Positions 1 to 13,324 of a stretch of DNA of 64,000 bases are shown piece by piece (the stretch's first letter is position 1; each line of letters starts with the position of its first letter). The position numbers were made by a program, and so were the translations under genes. The stretch is taken from contig NC_135012.1 of assembly GCF_051020985.1 (NCBI RefSeq), forward strand, positions 7,132,451-7,196,450. Direction: 5' to 3'. The notes beneath the pieces are model-generated. The model was not told the DNA's origin, searched no databases, and was given only the letters and a program-made list of their open reading frames with translations. Source of the DNA: Nomia melanderi (Eukaryota; Arthropoda; Insecta; Hymenoptera; Halictidae).

Positions 1-23
1 GTTTAGAATTTCGAATTAAAATT

Positions 24-117
24 TTAACCCTCTGCATTCGAAAGTTTCTCACTAGAAATGTTTAATACTTTTTCAATCAAATGGTGACTGAGACACCTCC
101 CGAGTGCAAAGGGTTAA
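24..117. mobile_element. TTAA element, family K, internally deleted
   Basis: Both TTAA-bounded ends carry the CCCT(T/C)TGCA(C/T)TCG terminal repeat of family K (full copies at 23544-23784 and 34300-34537). Only 94 bp remain, so the middle has been lost. Confidence 0.75.
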
Positions 118-3100
118 GAAATTGCTGTTTATTTTGTTTACCTTTATTCTATAACCAGTTATTTGACCAGTTACGCTAGGCATAGGTGTATAGTTTAAAG
201 TGTTGCAACGTTTAGTGTTAAAATCTTCAGAATATTCAAACCCGTTTTTCTTCAAACTTCATACTATTTACATTCGAATTCAAAGCACAACATAATATTT
301 GGAATATGTTCCTTTAAAAATTGGAACTAGATTGAAGTCTGCAAATGTTTTTCCTTTCGAGAGAAATCCAATATTTTTATATTCTATATTCTTATTTTTT
401 GACTCAAAACAAATTGAAACTGGAGGTTCGAAGGTTTTAATTACAAAACACTTCGGGCAAATTGAAATTTTCCCCCTTCAATTTTGATTTCCAGGCAGGA
501 TGAAAACAACTTTTTGTAAAAGAATATTTTAATAAGCATCGTGTACTGCAAGTAATCGATACTTTTTTTCAATATTCCAACATAACTTTCCCTCTGATTT
601 AATATTATAAATTTTACATTTTGATTTGTAATAAGATAGTGTTAGTGAAGATGATTGCAGGAGTGAAATGACTTTCATATAACAATGTAACTTAACAATT
701 AATTAAAATTTCGTAAAGCAACATGTAAGTGTGACTTTTGTCATTCGATAATTATCAGTTTTTGTCACAAATAAAGTACTTTACTTTATTATTTCCGGAT
801 CACACTAAAAATGAAAAAGAAGAACTCATTTTTACTGGAACACATCTAACAAAAAATGTGTGTTAAAGATAAAACTAAATAACTTCTGTATTTTTCGCTT
901 GAAATGCCGTTGGCCTATTTTCAGGTTTGAAGCAACAAATACATTTCTGAAAATATAACACACAAGAATATTCCGAATATATTGGCGGCCTGTGATGAAT
1001 TTTACAATAAAACGTGCGATCATCAAAGCGTTAACTACGCATGTTCAATTTTATAACATATGTAGATGAAGGGGTTGGCGTTCTACATGCGTCCACAGAT
1101 CCGCTCACGCTTGCATTTTATGAAATAATATATTTTGTTTAATTCGTTGTTGCATTTTAAAAACACGCTTGACAGCTGGATTTATGCAAACATCGTTTGG
1201 AAATGAAAAAAAAACTTATTTAATAAGTTAGTATTTTGATGAATCGTCAAAATAATCGTTTTTCTTTATGGTAATTACCTTTTTTTAAACTGCATACTTC
1301 ATATTGCAACGTGAAACGATTATAATTGTTGGTAGAAATTGAAAACGAAACATTGACACGTCACGTAAATTAATACCAATTAAAACACAATTTCTAATTT
1401 AAAAATCGCATTAGAAAGTTACAAATGACTTCAAAAAAATTAAAAATTACAAATTGAAAAAATAATATAAATGAGAAAATTACGAATTAGAAGCACAAAT
1501 TACTTTACGGAAATAAAAAATTACAAAGTACAACAAATTGATTACTTGTAAATGAACGAAACACGATTGCGACAGTCATATGGAAGAATGAATAAGGTTC
1601 TTAGTAAACACAAGTTAAATATATAATACCTACAAATATTGCACTTGTATGATTAAATTAATACATCCCACGAAATAACATGCTGTTTACTACAATGCAA
1701 TTCGATTTCGATGTATCTGATTCTGATTGAAATACTGAGATACGACATAATACTGAGTGAATACTGAATAGCTTCATTTCGAATATCCCATGGGGCTGCT
1801 AATAAATAGTGTTAATCTATCATTGTTTACGTGTGAATGTAGCTCACGTTCAGGGCACAATTCAGGTCTGATCTTTTATCCGCCATTTTCTGGACCATTT
1901 CCAATACTGGGTTTAATATGCAACCCCTGTGGTTCAAGAACGTAGAAATGCAGAATGAAATCTTGAATGGGGAGAGAGGAACGGTTCGAGCTCGGTATAG
2001 TTTCCAAGGGTTTCACGATTTTCCGTGCGTACGAATCGCGAATCACAGCACGAATACGAATAACGTCCTTTAATATTATTGTATACGGTTTTACTGGTTT
2101 CATGGCGAAACACAGAGTCACATATTTATCCGGTTAATTAGGAACCATGATAGTCATTGTTTCATGTCGTTTGTGACCATCCCCTTTTTTGCCAACGTAC
2201 TAATGCAAAACAAACATGCAATTACGCCGACTCCTATAGGAATTGTACAATTTTGTTCAAACCAATAAATTTTATAGTTAATACTATACTTGACTAATTG
2301 CAACTAAATTATTTATATTATACTACGAATTTATTTATATCGAATTTAAATTACATTCGGAATTAAAAGTATTAAAAGGTTCATTATTTCATGTAAAATT
2401 TCATTTCTTATAGTTCCGAATAATTCAAGTTCGTAATTTAATTCCTGTAATTTAACAGTCTGGTGATTTGTAAATTCTTCTACATTGTAACTATAGTTTC
2501 ATTGTGTAAAATTATAATTGCAATTTTCTTATGCTTGATTGCGATTGGTTATTACAATTGATCCTATCGATTTTAACGTTACATAACAGAGATGGAAGTT
2601 AAGGAAGTTTGTGTCTGTGTGAACAAAAATTAGGTTCGCACTAAAATTTTATGTTCCACCGTTCTGTGGCACAAGTAATGGTGGACTTATCTTTTTAAAT
2701 GGTACTGCATGTGCGAACGCTGTATATATATATGACCGGGATTCAATTGAAAATTTCCTTTTTCAATTTTTGGACCCCTTCCAATATTTCAAGAGCCACT
2801 GCCTTAAAGAAATGTGTTTGCTGGTCGTAAGGACTCGGGAAAAGACAAATGTTTTAAATGTATGGCATTTTCTGAAGATGAAAGTCTCAGTGAAACGTAA
2901 ATAATCGAGCTAATTTCCAGAAATATGTGTGAATCCGCTATTGTAATTTTAGAAACGATTCTGTTACTGTGTTGCATTCATATTTTTCACGTCTGAAGTA
3001 TTGTTTAAATGTATTATTAAATACTGTGTTTTATATTAAATGAAAGTGTAATTTATTAGAAAAACTGCATCATTAATGATAATACAAATTTGATTAGAAG

Positions 3101-5404
3101 GTCTTGCTAGAATGTAGTTGTTTTGTTACAATAATCATCACAGTCTTGCGACATAAATGACGATACTCAAGAATAAATGACATTTGTGTTCCCTGTGAAC
3201 ACAGTCTGAGTTTTGAACTTTCAGAAAGAAAATAATCTCTCCCATTCGTTACGTTAATAGCAAAGTTCTCCTTCATAACACGTCAGGTTTTCAATCTTCG
3301 TTTCCATCACATTAAAATTTAACAAGTGTTCCTAATGTGATATAATCATTGGACTGCTGGTACTTTAATTTTAGTTTGGAAAATCTGGGCAAAGGCTGGC
3401 AAGTGACGGGAATATTGAAGCGATGAATGTTTTAAAAATGGTAACCACGTCAGTCTTTCGTAGTGAGTCAACGGGGAAATGTCGAAGAGTTCGTGAACGA
3501 GTTTCAGCCAGTTTTAGTAAGTTTTCTGGAATGAATTGTTATTACTCCGTCGCTGCAGGATATTATGGCAGACTTGTTGTCAAGATTTTAAACTGAATTT
3601 AATAGAAAATGATGTAGTTTTTCTTAGCTAAAGTTAAATATTATATTTTTGTTATTGATTGCAGTGTTTTCAAGTGAACATGGATGAAAAATGAGCATGG
3701 GATTTCATTTTTTCTAACAACTTATTAACGATTAGTTCTCTTTATCTCGGCTTGCATATGGGATTTCTACAAATTAATCAACTGCAATTAACAAAATCGT
3801 ATGTATGTATGATAGGAGACATTCATTAAATTAATGAAAAATTACTGCAGACAAGTTCTTAATCTCATTGTTATTTTTCTGTAAAGCAACGAAGATCGTT
3901 TAAATTGGTTTTCTACTTAGATAGTTCTTATGATATCATAATTTAAGTATGATAAAAATTTCGCGACACATTTAATCAATAGAACGTTTCTACGATGCAC
4001 CTACGTAATTGCCAAATGTAATTACTGATCAAAATTACCAAGTTGAAAAGTACAAAAGTTTGATATTACAACGAGGAAAATTTTCTGCTTCACAAGATTT
4101 CATGAAGTATAAAAACTGATTCAATCGTAATTCATAATTTTATTTTGTTGTTCGATTTCTATAGCATTTAACATTAAAGAGTGTATTCGACAGGTGTAGC
4201 TGTGGAATTTGAAGCAATTATTTTAATTACAATAAATATTTGTTAAATTACTATGAAATTCTGGCAAGACACAGTGTATATACACTGCTTTAGATTATTT
4301 GCAATAAAAAAATTAATTCAATTCTCGGTCAATATTGTTTCATGTATCAATATCGACCAAAATCGTGTGGTTTTGAAAATTAATAACAATTAAAATATTA
4401 TATAGTTAGCGACGAAATAGTATAGATTATATGAAAAGGCACAGTTAACAATAAATATTGCTAGTGGAATGTGTTCACAGTTGACGTACGGAAGAGATAA
4501 GGGGAAAAAGTATAATTTCTAATTAATCTTAAACTGGGGATGACTTACTTCAAGCAAGATAAAGTTTGGGGCGTGTGCGCTCTCTTTTCCATCCACCTTC
4601 GCAGCCGCTTTTTCTTCTGAATTTTCCTACTTTCTCTATGCATCGCCGCAAGTATCTCATAAGTGAACTTGCAAAGTGCCTACTTAAGAAAGATATATGT
4701 TCTAGAGATGAAAATTAAGAGTAAAATACCGCTTTCGGCTAGTTGCTGAGAATCACGAATGTTCTTTATTCAGGGGTTTACTGTATTATAATCATTAAGA
4801 ATTTCACAGCCGCATGAAATGATGAAATATTTTTTATGCTTTCTCCTACTGATATATACCTGCTGTATTTCTATCAAGAAATATTTAAAAAATGTTTTAC
4901 GCGTGTTTTATTATAATCATGATCTGTGCAACTTTATAAACACGTTTAAAATTAATTCATATTAATCAATTCATACTGATTAATTCATATCTTTTAATTA
5001 ATATCCTCTTCATTAACAAAATGTGTGAATCATAAAATGGAACACGTTTTTTTCCTTAATAAAAATAAAATGCTTCTATCATGCGCAATTTTTCATGATT
5101 AAATCGTACAACCAACGGTCTCCCTTGGTTTTCGAGATATTTTTTGGAAACCGTTAGTATTACTGTATGCACCGAGTTCTGCGTTCGTTCTGTTTAATTG
5201 CGAGTTCTATGACCGTGAACATATGCAGACTATTATACTAATCATTTTTTATACGGCTTGTAACAGTTGCGTGTATCATTCTGTATAAATAACGAATAAA
5301 TAAGTCGAAAAATGTGTCAGAATGTCACATTTATCTCATGCGTTATACGGACCTGTTTATCACATTGTACGAGCAGTCTCAATTTTTTCATCACGTTGTA
5401 CGAC
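118..5404. other. AT-rich intronic DNA, no gene seen
   Basis: No exon, RNA gene or clear repeat array. Positions 120-228 resemble, in reverse, the stretch at about 9540-9640; both look like fragments of a TTAA element whose end reads CGTTTAGTG before TTAA. Positions 1380-1530 are simple A/T-rich sequence. Confidence 0.5.
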
Positions 5405-5600
5405 TTAACACAAATTTGTGACTTGTAGTCCTATATTTTACACAATGAAAGTGAAATTAATCCTATAGACACTGTTATTAGAAATTACAAACCACATTAT
5501 ATTTAGAAACTCAGTCACTCGTTTCAGTTTCATTTTTCTAATATTTTGTTTAGATTTATTGAATCGAAGAAAATATTATAATCGAGCTGTGATAAATTGA
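5405..5600. mobile_element. TTAA element, family C, right end missing
   Basis: Begins TTAACACAAATTTGTGAC. It shares its interior (GTAATCCTATATTTTA-like start, then GAAATTAATCCTATAGA) with the complete copy at 19223-19472 and with part of 48508-48690. No closing TTAA repeat was found. Confidence 0.55.
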
Positions 5601-7423
5601 CTCGATTAATCAACTTTAGACCCAATTGTAAGTACACTAATTGTTTATGAAGAATACTAAGTCAGATTGATTCCAATATAAGGAAAACTTATAAAATATG
5701 AATAAGTAATACAATATTTATATTTGGTCCAAACTTTGTATTACGAGTCAAACTCCTTAAAGTACGGGAAGAAGTTATTATTCTGCGATATAATTCTGAA
5801 TAGTAATGAATTCAAGTGCATCGCATTAATCAGATGGTGGTTTCTGTCATTGATTCAGTGGAAACAAATTTCTAGTTTTGTGGCTGTAATTTAGGGTGTT
5901 TTCACTGTTTTATGGCTGGTCGTATGGTATATAGTGGCAGCCACAAGTTTAAATTCACCACACATGCGTATCTAAAGAGAACAATATAATAGAGGACCAA
6001 CTAAGTACTTCGTCATTGTTTTCTCTAAGGCCAGTATGTTCAGTTGCGGACACACCCATTTGCAGTAGCCGAGGCACCGTTGAAATTAATTTATAACTAT
6101 TATATATTTTAGTGAATTTTAAATAAAAAACAATATAGTTGCTGCTACTAACAATTATTATAGTTTATTCAATTTTTATTAAACGTTTGATTGGTATCTA
6201 TCAGTTCGTAGGAAATAAATCGAATTTATTTTTTTGTTTTCCTTATAATTATTTACTTCTATCTTTTTCATTACTCGCTTGGAAATAGAAAATGCATAGA
6301 TCGCACTATTTAGAATGTTCTTACGTGTGAATAGAAATTATAAATAAATAAATAATAAATATAATATAAAATAAATTATAAATAAATATACAAATAAATA
6401 GAATAGAATAAAAAGCGTCATTCAATTATCACAGTGGTTGGATCATCAATTTTGATAAAACTTAGTTTAATGAATCCAGCGGAACAATAACTTTTAAATT
6501 CTCTTTTAATAAACATATTTCTATCAGTATTTTTTAAATATTCAAATATTATATATATTATTTGTTTTACTCTTTCAAATGAATTTTTGTCTGTTTCCTC
6601 CTTTTCCTATTTCATTGTAACTTCTATTATTATTTACCATTATGTACTATTATTTACGACGCTACCAGCTACGTTACAAACACTGTTACCACACGGTCAA
6701 GTATTTAAGTACCTCTCGAGATCGAAGAAATGAAGTGTTAAATATCTTTATAAATATCTCCTCTCTAGATTCATTAAAATAAACTTTACCAGAATGGTCT
6801 TTTTATGAGCTGAAACGAAAGAAGTGCGACCACGTTTCTTGGCACTTTTCTTATAACCTTTGCGAAGATCCGCGGTATTCAAATGGCTAATTAATATTCT
6901 TTACTACGCGGAGTCTTCTCATTTGAAACACTCACCTGTGGGATAAGCCATCTTCAAAGTACTCTATTAATTATGACAACCAACTGCCTTCGCCGTTAGG
7001 GTATGTTATCTTTAATATGTTAACCTCAAGCACGATCGCGAATGGAAACTAGGGCAAACAGCAATTTCGCCGAGAAAAGTGGCGAACTTCAGACGCCAAG
7101 CGTGATATCGCGGACGATTCAGACGAGTAATGCTTAGAAGTGTTGCAACTGCGGATAAAGCTCCCGGGAAGTCGATAATCTCCGTGAATTTGCTAGAGCA
7201 ATGGTCTCCTTATAATACTAAAAACTTTACACTGGTTTATCTGAGTGCGAATTTAAGATTAAAAGGTAATCCTTTCTGTCGGTGAAACAGTAAAAGCTCA
7301 GCTGATGGAGACAGGTAACTAGAGTTTTATCTTTTAAGTCTGTGCGGCTGAAAATCTTACGCCCAAAGTGAAACTGGTCTAATAATAATTCTTCTTAACG
7401 AAGCTTTATAAGGGTTATGCTGC
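5601..7423. other. AT-rich intronic DNA with simple repeats
   Basis: No gene seen. Positions 6340-6410 are a TAAATAAATA-type simple repeat. Confidence 0.5.
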
Positions 7424-7666
7424 TTAACCCTTACGATTTATTTCTCAACTATGGCCGACGCTACTTTGTCATTAATAATTTCTTGAAAATAAGAGAAAAA
7501 TTCTAAGCATACTCTATGTTCGTGTTTGCTCTATAGTATAAACATTGATAACAGAAGAAGAATATTTCATTTGAATTCGCAGGAACCGAGTAATATTTAT
7601 GTTTGTTAAATTCTATTTAGAATCTTAATCACGGGTTTGACACGTTATTATAAGGCAAGGAGTTAA
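7424..7666. mobile_element. TTAA element, family B, complete
   Basis: 243 bp from TTAACCCTTACGATTTATTT to AAGGCAAGGAGTTAA. The interior (CTTTGTCATTAATAATTT, then GAGTAATATTTAT) is shared with copies at 15137, 18964 and 20150. Confidence 0.8.
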
Positions 7667-7954
7667 TTTGACCTTGTATGTAGGTGTTATGGTAATATTT
7701 AGATGATGTTCTTACTAGTGTAGTGATTTTTGTGAGTGGAGTGCAGTGTTGAGCATGGAGCAATACAACGAATAGACAGCGAGTTTTAGAGTTGAAATTA
7801 GAGAGATCAGAGAGTTATCTTGGTAGCATATTTTGTTAAATAAAATTATTTACACCAGCAATACGTGGATTATCCTAGCAGCTGTAAACAGTAAAATCCG
7901 TACACCAGTATAACGGGACAGTAAAGAAACTAATAACTCTTAGAAAATTGCTGA

Positions 7955-8131
7955 TTAACCCATTTGCATCATTAGCGTATATAAACGTTCACATTTGCTG
8001 GTCATCATCACAAGAGGATTGTTTTATTTTCCGTTAGCTGGAGAATAAAAATGGAGTTATAATTTCTTTATTTAAACAAAATTAAAGAAAAAATTAATAA
8101 TAAAAACTTCCTTACGAAACAAATGGGTTAA
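7955..8131. mobile_element. TTAA element, complete, separate family
   Basis: 177 bp with terminal repeat TTAACCCATTTG at the left and its complement CAAATGGGTTAA at the right. Interior not matched to the other families. Confidence 0.65.
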
Positions 8132-8520
8132 TTATTTTTGCACAGTGATTACACAAAAAGTATAGTAAATTATGCCCTTGCAGCAGCCACCGAGAATATT
8201 GTAAAAATATGAGCCACTCAGATACACTAGTTTCACTGAAATAACGCAGACAGAATAAACAATTAATAAGCGGATTTGAACGATCTTCTTATAAATCCAA
8301 TATCGATTATATAAAGTGCCCTCCGGGAAAACGAAAATGCGCGAACCTTGAAGTACTTTAAAATCTCAAATGGAGACTTCGCACACATGTATTTACGTTA
8401 TGCATTACGCGTTGACAGAAAGAAGGCACGCGAGAGTAATGCGAGCCTACTTTATCAGAATACTGAGAGACACGCCTCCTGTTACGTTTAGGATTAATGT
8501 GCTACTTGGCAATCCAGTGA

Positions 8521-8892
8521 CACGATAATCAATCAAAACCATAAATAAAACTCAGCGAAAAGTTCCTTTTGCAATAATATTCACAACCGTATATTACATT
8601 AGACAAGAATTCTAATTTCCATTAGATGAATGGAAAACTAAAATTGTTGATACTTTGTTTCAGTTGAATATCCAAATTGTGGTACAATAGGGCCTCGATT
8701 AACCGAATTTTTATTTTTCGCTTCTTTATCTATATATTAAATAATTTTTAAGTGATATCTCAAGATATATACGATTGAGTTTACAAATATAGTTGCACGA
8801 TAATCAATGAAACTATAAATAAAACTCAGTGAAAAGTTCCTCTTGTTGTAAGTTAATAATTCACGATCATATATTATATTACACAAGAATTG
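8521..8892 (+). repeat. Diverged direct duplication plus dispersed repeat
   Basis: 8521-8610 and 8794-8892 are direct copies 273 bp apart (shared ATAAATAAAACTCAG and GAAAAGTTCC). Between them, 8614-8780 matches 19491-19698 (shared TTGTTGATACTTTGTTTC and ATCTCAAGATATA). It includes GGCCTCGATTAACCGAA, reminiscent of Tigger/pogo-type ends; that family hint is weak. Confidence 0.6.
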
Positions 8893-9072
8893 TCTGAAAT
8901 GTATTTGTCTTCTTTTATTCATTAAATCTCTTAAAATATATTTTTATTTATTCTTACGTTTGTCATTTCCTCTTATTTATTACTATATCTCTAGAATATT
9001 TACTGGTTGCTGAGAATAATTGTAATTTAAGGTGTCAGCGTCGAATATTTCAAGCAACCTGTTAAATAATTT

Positions 9073-9303
9073 TTAAATTCCATTTCGGAAGAACGGTCCA
9101 GCTTTCAGTACAGAGAAATCATCAATAAATTTTTGCGCGACGTCGTAATTTGAAGTCTTTGTTTCGTTAGAAATGCTCCATGACCCAAATAAATGGTGGT
9201 GTGTGGGTGCCAAGTCTGGTGAACGCGCAGGAAGAAGTAGAACGAGTTTATTATAGTTTCGAGTATTATTATGCTGGAGTGTGATACTTCTTTCCCTTTG
9301 CAC
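9073..9303 (-). pseudogene. mariner transposase fragment
   Basis: The minus-strand frame reads ...ITLQHNNTR...LLLPARSPDLAPTHHHLFGS... and ends ...FFRNGI. This matches the C-terminal catalytic part of mariner (Tc1/mariner, DD34D) transposases. Their HDNARPH box corresponds to the degraded QHNNTRNY here, with the catalytic Asp replaced by Asn. The SPDLAP-(T/S)-(D/H)YHLF box, which carries the last catalytic Asp, is well kept. Upstream frame is lost after a few dozen codons and no intact terminal repeats were located. An old, inactive fragment. Confidence 0.75.
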
Positions 9304-9539
9304 AGCGAGAAACCTTTTTCTCGCGAGCTCTGCTCAATGTTATCACCTGTTTACTATAATATCGTGCTAGAAGCGTACTAGCCTGGAATTAAGAATGAAA
9401 AAATGTTAATTTAGGTACTTCCGTTACGTTCCTTCTGTGTTAATGTTCACAAGAAAACACAATATTGAAAATAAACTATATTGGATGCGATGTCGAACTG
9501 ACAATAAGATATTTTTCAGTAACATATATTAATGGTAAA

Positions 9540-9670
9540 TGTGCCGGAACTTTGTACATACCTATTCTTACCGTAACTAGTCGAATAGTTAGTTACGAAA
9601 TAAAGGTGAACAAATTAGACGATAAATTGCTCTTAGTGGGAATAGAAACAAAAGTTAACACTAAATATTA
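9540..9670 (+). mobile_element. TTAA-element fragment related to 120-228
   Basis: About 90 bp is similar (by eye near 70%) to the reverse complement of 120-228, including AATAAAGGT(A/G)AACAAA. It contains the palindrome TAACTA...TAGTTA. Ends unclear; the right side runs into the tandem array. Confidence 0.4.
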
Positions 9671-10015
9671 GTAATTTTTTATTAATATTACTAATGATTA
9701 ATATTAGTAATTTCAGTACTGATATTAGTAATTATTAATATTGGTAATTTGAGTGTTAATATTAGTAATTATTAATATTGGTAATTTCTGTACTAGGATT
9801 AGTAATGATTAATATTGGTAATTTGAGTGTTAATATTAGTAATTATTAATATTAGTAATTTCAGTATTAGTATTAGTAATGATTAATATTGTTAATTTCA
9901 GTATTAATATTAGTAATGATTAATATTGTTAATTTCAGTATTAACATTAATAATTATTAATATTAGTAATTTCAGTATTAATGCTAATAATTACTAATAT
10001 TAGTAATGTCAGTAT
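9660..10015. repeat. 37-bp AT-rich tandem array
   Basis: About nine imperfect copies of a roughly 37-bp unit built from ATTAGTAATTATTAATATTG and GTAATTTGAGTGTTAAT. Units vary at a few positions (CAGTATT vs GAGTGTT). Each unit is itself rich in TAATATTA palindromes. Confidence 0.85.
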
Positions 10016-12353
10016 TCCTGTCCCCGTTGCACATGCTCTTCGCTCATGAATAATCGTGTACCTAAGTCTTCCGTCTAAATTTCAAAGTTCCCAACTAAAT
10101 CAGAACCAACGATACTGAAGGATTAAACTCAAAACTCTGGAATGTCAGTGCCGAGTAACGCTGTCGCATGTCTAAATGGATAGGCAGTGTTTGCGCGGCG
10201 TGGACAAAGATTACTACGTCAGATGGTGCATCCTGTTAAGTCAAAGAGTAACTCTTTACTGAACCTTCGTAAATGTCACGAACGGTAAATTAAAGTAAAC
10301 GCGATTTCATTCGTTCCGGAAATTGTTTTCCCTTGTCGGCAAAACTTTTCCCATCCGAGATGGGCAAACCTCGCCTCTTTCGTCTTTACATACTTTGTAT
10401 CCTTGTTTCAAAGCATTCCTTTAACGAACAAACTCCAGTCTCTCTATCAGTTTGCGAATCATATTTCATCCTTGCGACCAAAAGGATCCTTATTCCATCT
10501 GATCCTTTTTCGTTTATGAACTTGCTTTCGTAGTTTTACATTTTCAAGGCGCCATGTCCGTTCTCCAGTTTATCGCTAAGCACCGCTTTCGCTACTTTTT
10601 TCTTTCCCCTGTCCGCGCTTTCTATCTCTCTTCTTTTCACCTTATTTCCCAATGAACGTATCTCGATTCTAGTGCCCTCCCTAAGGTAGCAAAATGAAGT
10701 TCTTCCGCTTTCCCGGGCTCTCTTTTCCGAACAGCCGTTACTCCTCTGTTCTCCATCCATTCCATCTATTCCGAGTATGCCACTTCGCCTTCAATTATCC
10801 TCCTAAGCGTTCCTTACCGCAAAAACCCGGCGAACCGACCCAATTTATCCGATCGCTAACGAAATGTTCCGAGACTGTTCCCCGGTTTTTGCACACTATA
10901 TCTTCCTTCCTTTCGATTTTGCTCCGCTACTTAATGCTCCCTTCTCGATACCGCCGTATTTTGCCGCGTGCTGTTCCAACTTTTAATTGGTTAGCACTTG
11001 TAACAAGCGCAAGTGATTTAAAATTATTCAAATCACCTTTAAAACTATGTAGGAAGTTTGCCGCGAGAACATTTCGATTATATTAGAAACTTAATTAAAC
11101 TTCGGGTCTTTGCTGACAGTTATTTAGGTGTCATCGCTTTCGATAGCTCTCACGTTTCGTCATTTACGTACATAATGAGGTTTCCTGTTATATTGTCCAA
11201 TGTTTATCCAAGAAATAGTGAACATACGGAAGAAATCGAAGATGTTTACGATTTTTTATATTTATAGAATCCTTTCAGAAACAAAGATCACCTGTCGTTT
11301 TCTAAATGAAGTGCTATTCAGATTATTTCATTAATGTTCACAATTATTCAGTTTTCATTTTCTCGTTTGTTGTAAGGTTATCATCAGTAGACACTTTTAG
11401 TTCGTCGTTGTTCTGTAAGTACAATCATTCGTTTCAAAATATATGTTAGTATTTGTATTTTGTTTCCAAAATGAATGTAGCTTTCTTATGAATAGAAATT
11501 TTTTCCGCGGTTTTTAAAGTTGCAGCAAAATATAACCGACGAGCACGATCGTAAAGAAAATCTTATTTCAAGGGTTTACATGGATACGTTTTGTATACAC
11601 GTATCTATTATATTTTCCCACATACACAAACTGTGTGCGGTATAAAATATTCCAAATTGCTTTTGTCAGGAAGTCCTGGACTTTGTAGCAAATGTAACGA
11701 CGAGAAGAATCTTTTGTTTCGCGTTATTTTCAAAGTGGTACCAAGGCTATTAAACTAAGTTGAACATCGTTAAATAAATCGTGGAAGCAAAGGTTGCATA
11801 AACGAATGGTACGCTAATCGAGCAAAATTATTGAGAATCATGTAATCGCTTAATATTTCTGATTCGTTGAAAGACATAGTTTACGATAATTTTCTAAGAA
11901 ATATGTTGCATGAATCGAAAAAGAGTAGAAATTTACATTTAGAAACTATAATAAAGTATAATATCAAAATTGTTTTGAACTGATTCGCGCTATTGCTTCC
12001 AATGAATCTTACGATTGGATTAATTCGCAATTTCGAGAAATTAATCTCGGCAGAGCTCGCTCAAATTTTAATATCACAGGCAGAAGTGGATTCAACGAAA
12101 CTTTACGAGTTTGAATTCAGTTTATTTGACTATGCACCGTAGGTTGACTGGCGAACTCAAATGTTTATCGAGTGACTGTTCGATGCGAAGTGAAATTACA
12201 ATGTTGCGGAAGTTCGATGTGCGGGCTCACCATTAGTTTTTTTATGGCTGGAGTTTGCAGCTTTTTAGTTTCGTTATTAATATATTGCTCGCGAGCGCCA
12301 TTTCCGGCGTTATGGACATGTAGCGGTTAGACCGAGGTTATGTATTGCAAATT
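10016..12353. other. Intronic DNA with GC-richer island at 10300-11090
   Basis: The island is pyrimidine-rich on the plus strand (many TTCC, CTCTC, CCG). It is open in several frames on both strands at once, the pattern of compositional bias rather than coding. No domain or motif recognised. The remainder is ordinary AT-rich DNA. Confidence 0.5.
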
Positions 12354-13324
12354 TTAACACGTTAACGCCGGCGCACAGTGCGGCCAAATGGCCGTTTCTT
12401 GGACGGAACTCAATAACCTAAAAAGTACGAATGATATAGAAAGATGCTTCAGACAAAAGTTGTAAAGTATGGAGCTAAACATATGGTGATTATATATTTT
12501 TTTTACACTATGGGGGTATTGCGAAGTTTTTTCAATGGCAATGGGTATTTTGCGGTTCGATTCCAACGTTATATAAATAGAAGAACGAAATTTCTTCGCA
12601 CAAAATTATCTGAGAACAGATCTGTATGCTTCGTAGAGTATTTTCCATTGTTGAGAATCCGCATAAGTATATTTAACAATGATGGCTATATTTTTTTTAT
12701 ATTATCGGGGTATTGTGAAGTTCTTTCAAATAGAGAAACGGAATTTATTTGCATAAAATTATGAGATCTGATTTGTATGCTTCGTAGAATATTTTCCATT
12801 GTTAAGAATCAGTGTTTATTATTCATTAATTTTTTAAATGAAAATCATTATGTGTAGCAGGGACTACTTGGCAACATTGGTAACCTTTATAATTCACGTT
12901 TTTCTTATCTGATGGCGAAATTCTTAAGATTGTCGAAAATATGGGAATTACTAATGAGTAAATTAATTTTCAACTATATGGCAATTACTTATATTTACTA
13001 AATCAGTGTAAGGAGCAGAAGTTTTATATTTTAAACAAATTTCTTTGATATGTTTTCACAACATTTCGATGCTCTATAATCCAAAATATTCATTTTCTGT
13101 AACAAAATTAAGTTTATTAAATACTTACTGTAAAACGCTACATACTTCGATAATTTCACATTTTGACAAACATTATTAAATCCATTTACAAGTATCGCAA
13201 TGTTTATACAAATTTATCTTTGAGAAGAGTTAAAAAAATTTTCTCATCTGTCGAACTTGTTTTATATGAAAGTTTAGAATATTACCAAAAGAAATACACA
13301 AGTTCCACAACGTGAACGTGTTAA
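12354..13324. mobile_element. Long TTAA element or composite, family G
   Basis: Starts TTAACACGTTAACGCCGGCG and ends GTGAACGTGTTAA; both ends share the TTAACACGTT repeat, 971 bp apart. A palindrome CGGCCA-AA-TGGCCG lies at 12381-12394. It contains an internal direct duplication (12483-12660 and 12681-12811). No transposase frame. It may be one long element or two partial ones. Confidence 0.5.
12483..12811 (+). repeat. Direct duplication inside the 12.4-13.3 kb element
   Basis: Two diverged copies, 12483-12660 and 12681-12811, share GGGGTATTG(C/T)GAAGTT and TATGCTTCGTAGA(G/A)TATTT. The second lacks about 47 bp in the middle. Confidence 0.75.

Noticed and set aside
73..255. Protein-level similarity between a minus-strand frame here and a plus-strand frame at 9465-9671 (shared IKVNK)
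   Set aside because: The DNA itself is a shared repeat that also extends into element ends, so the similarity reflects a mobile-element fragment, not a conserved protein.
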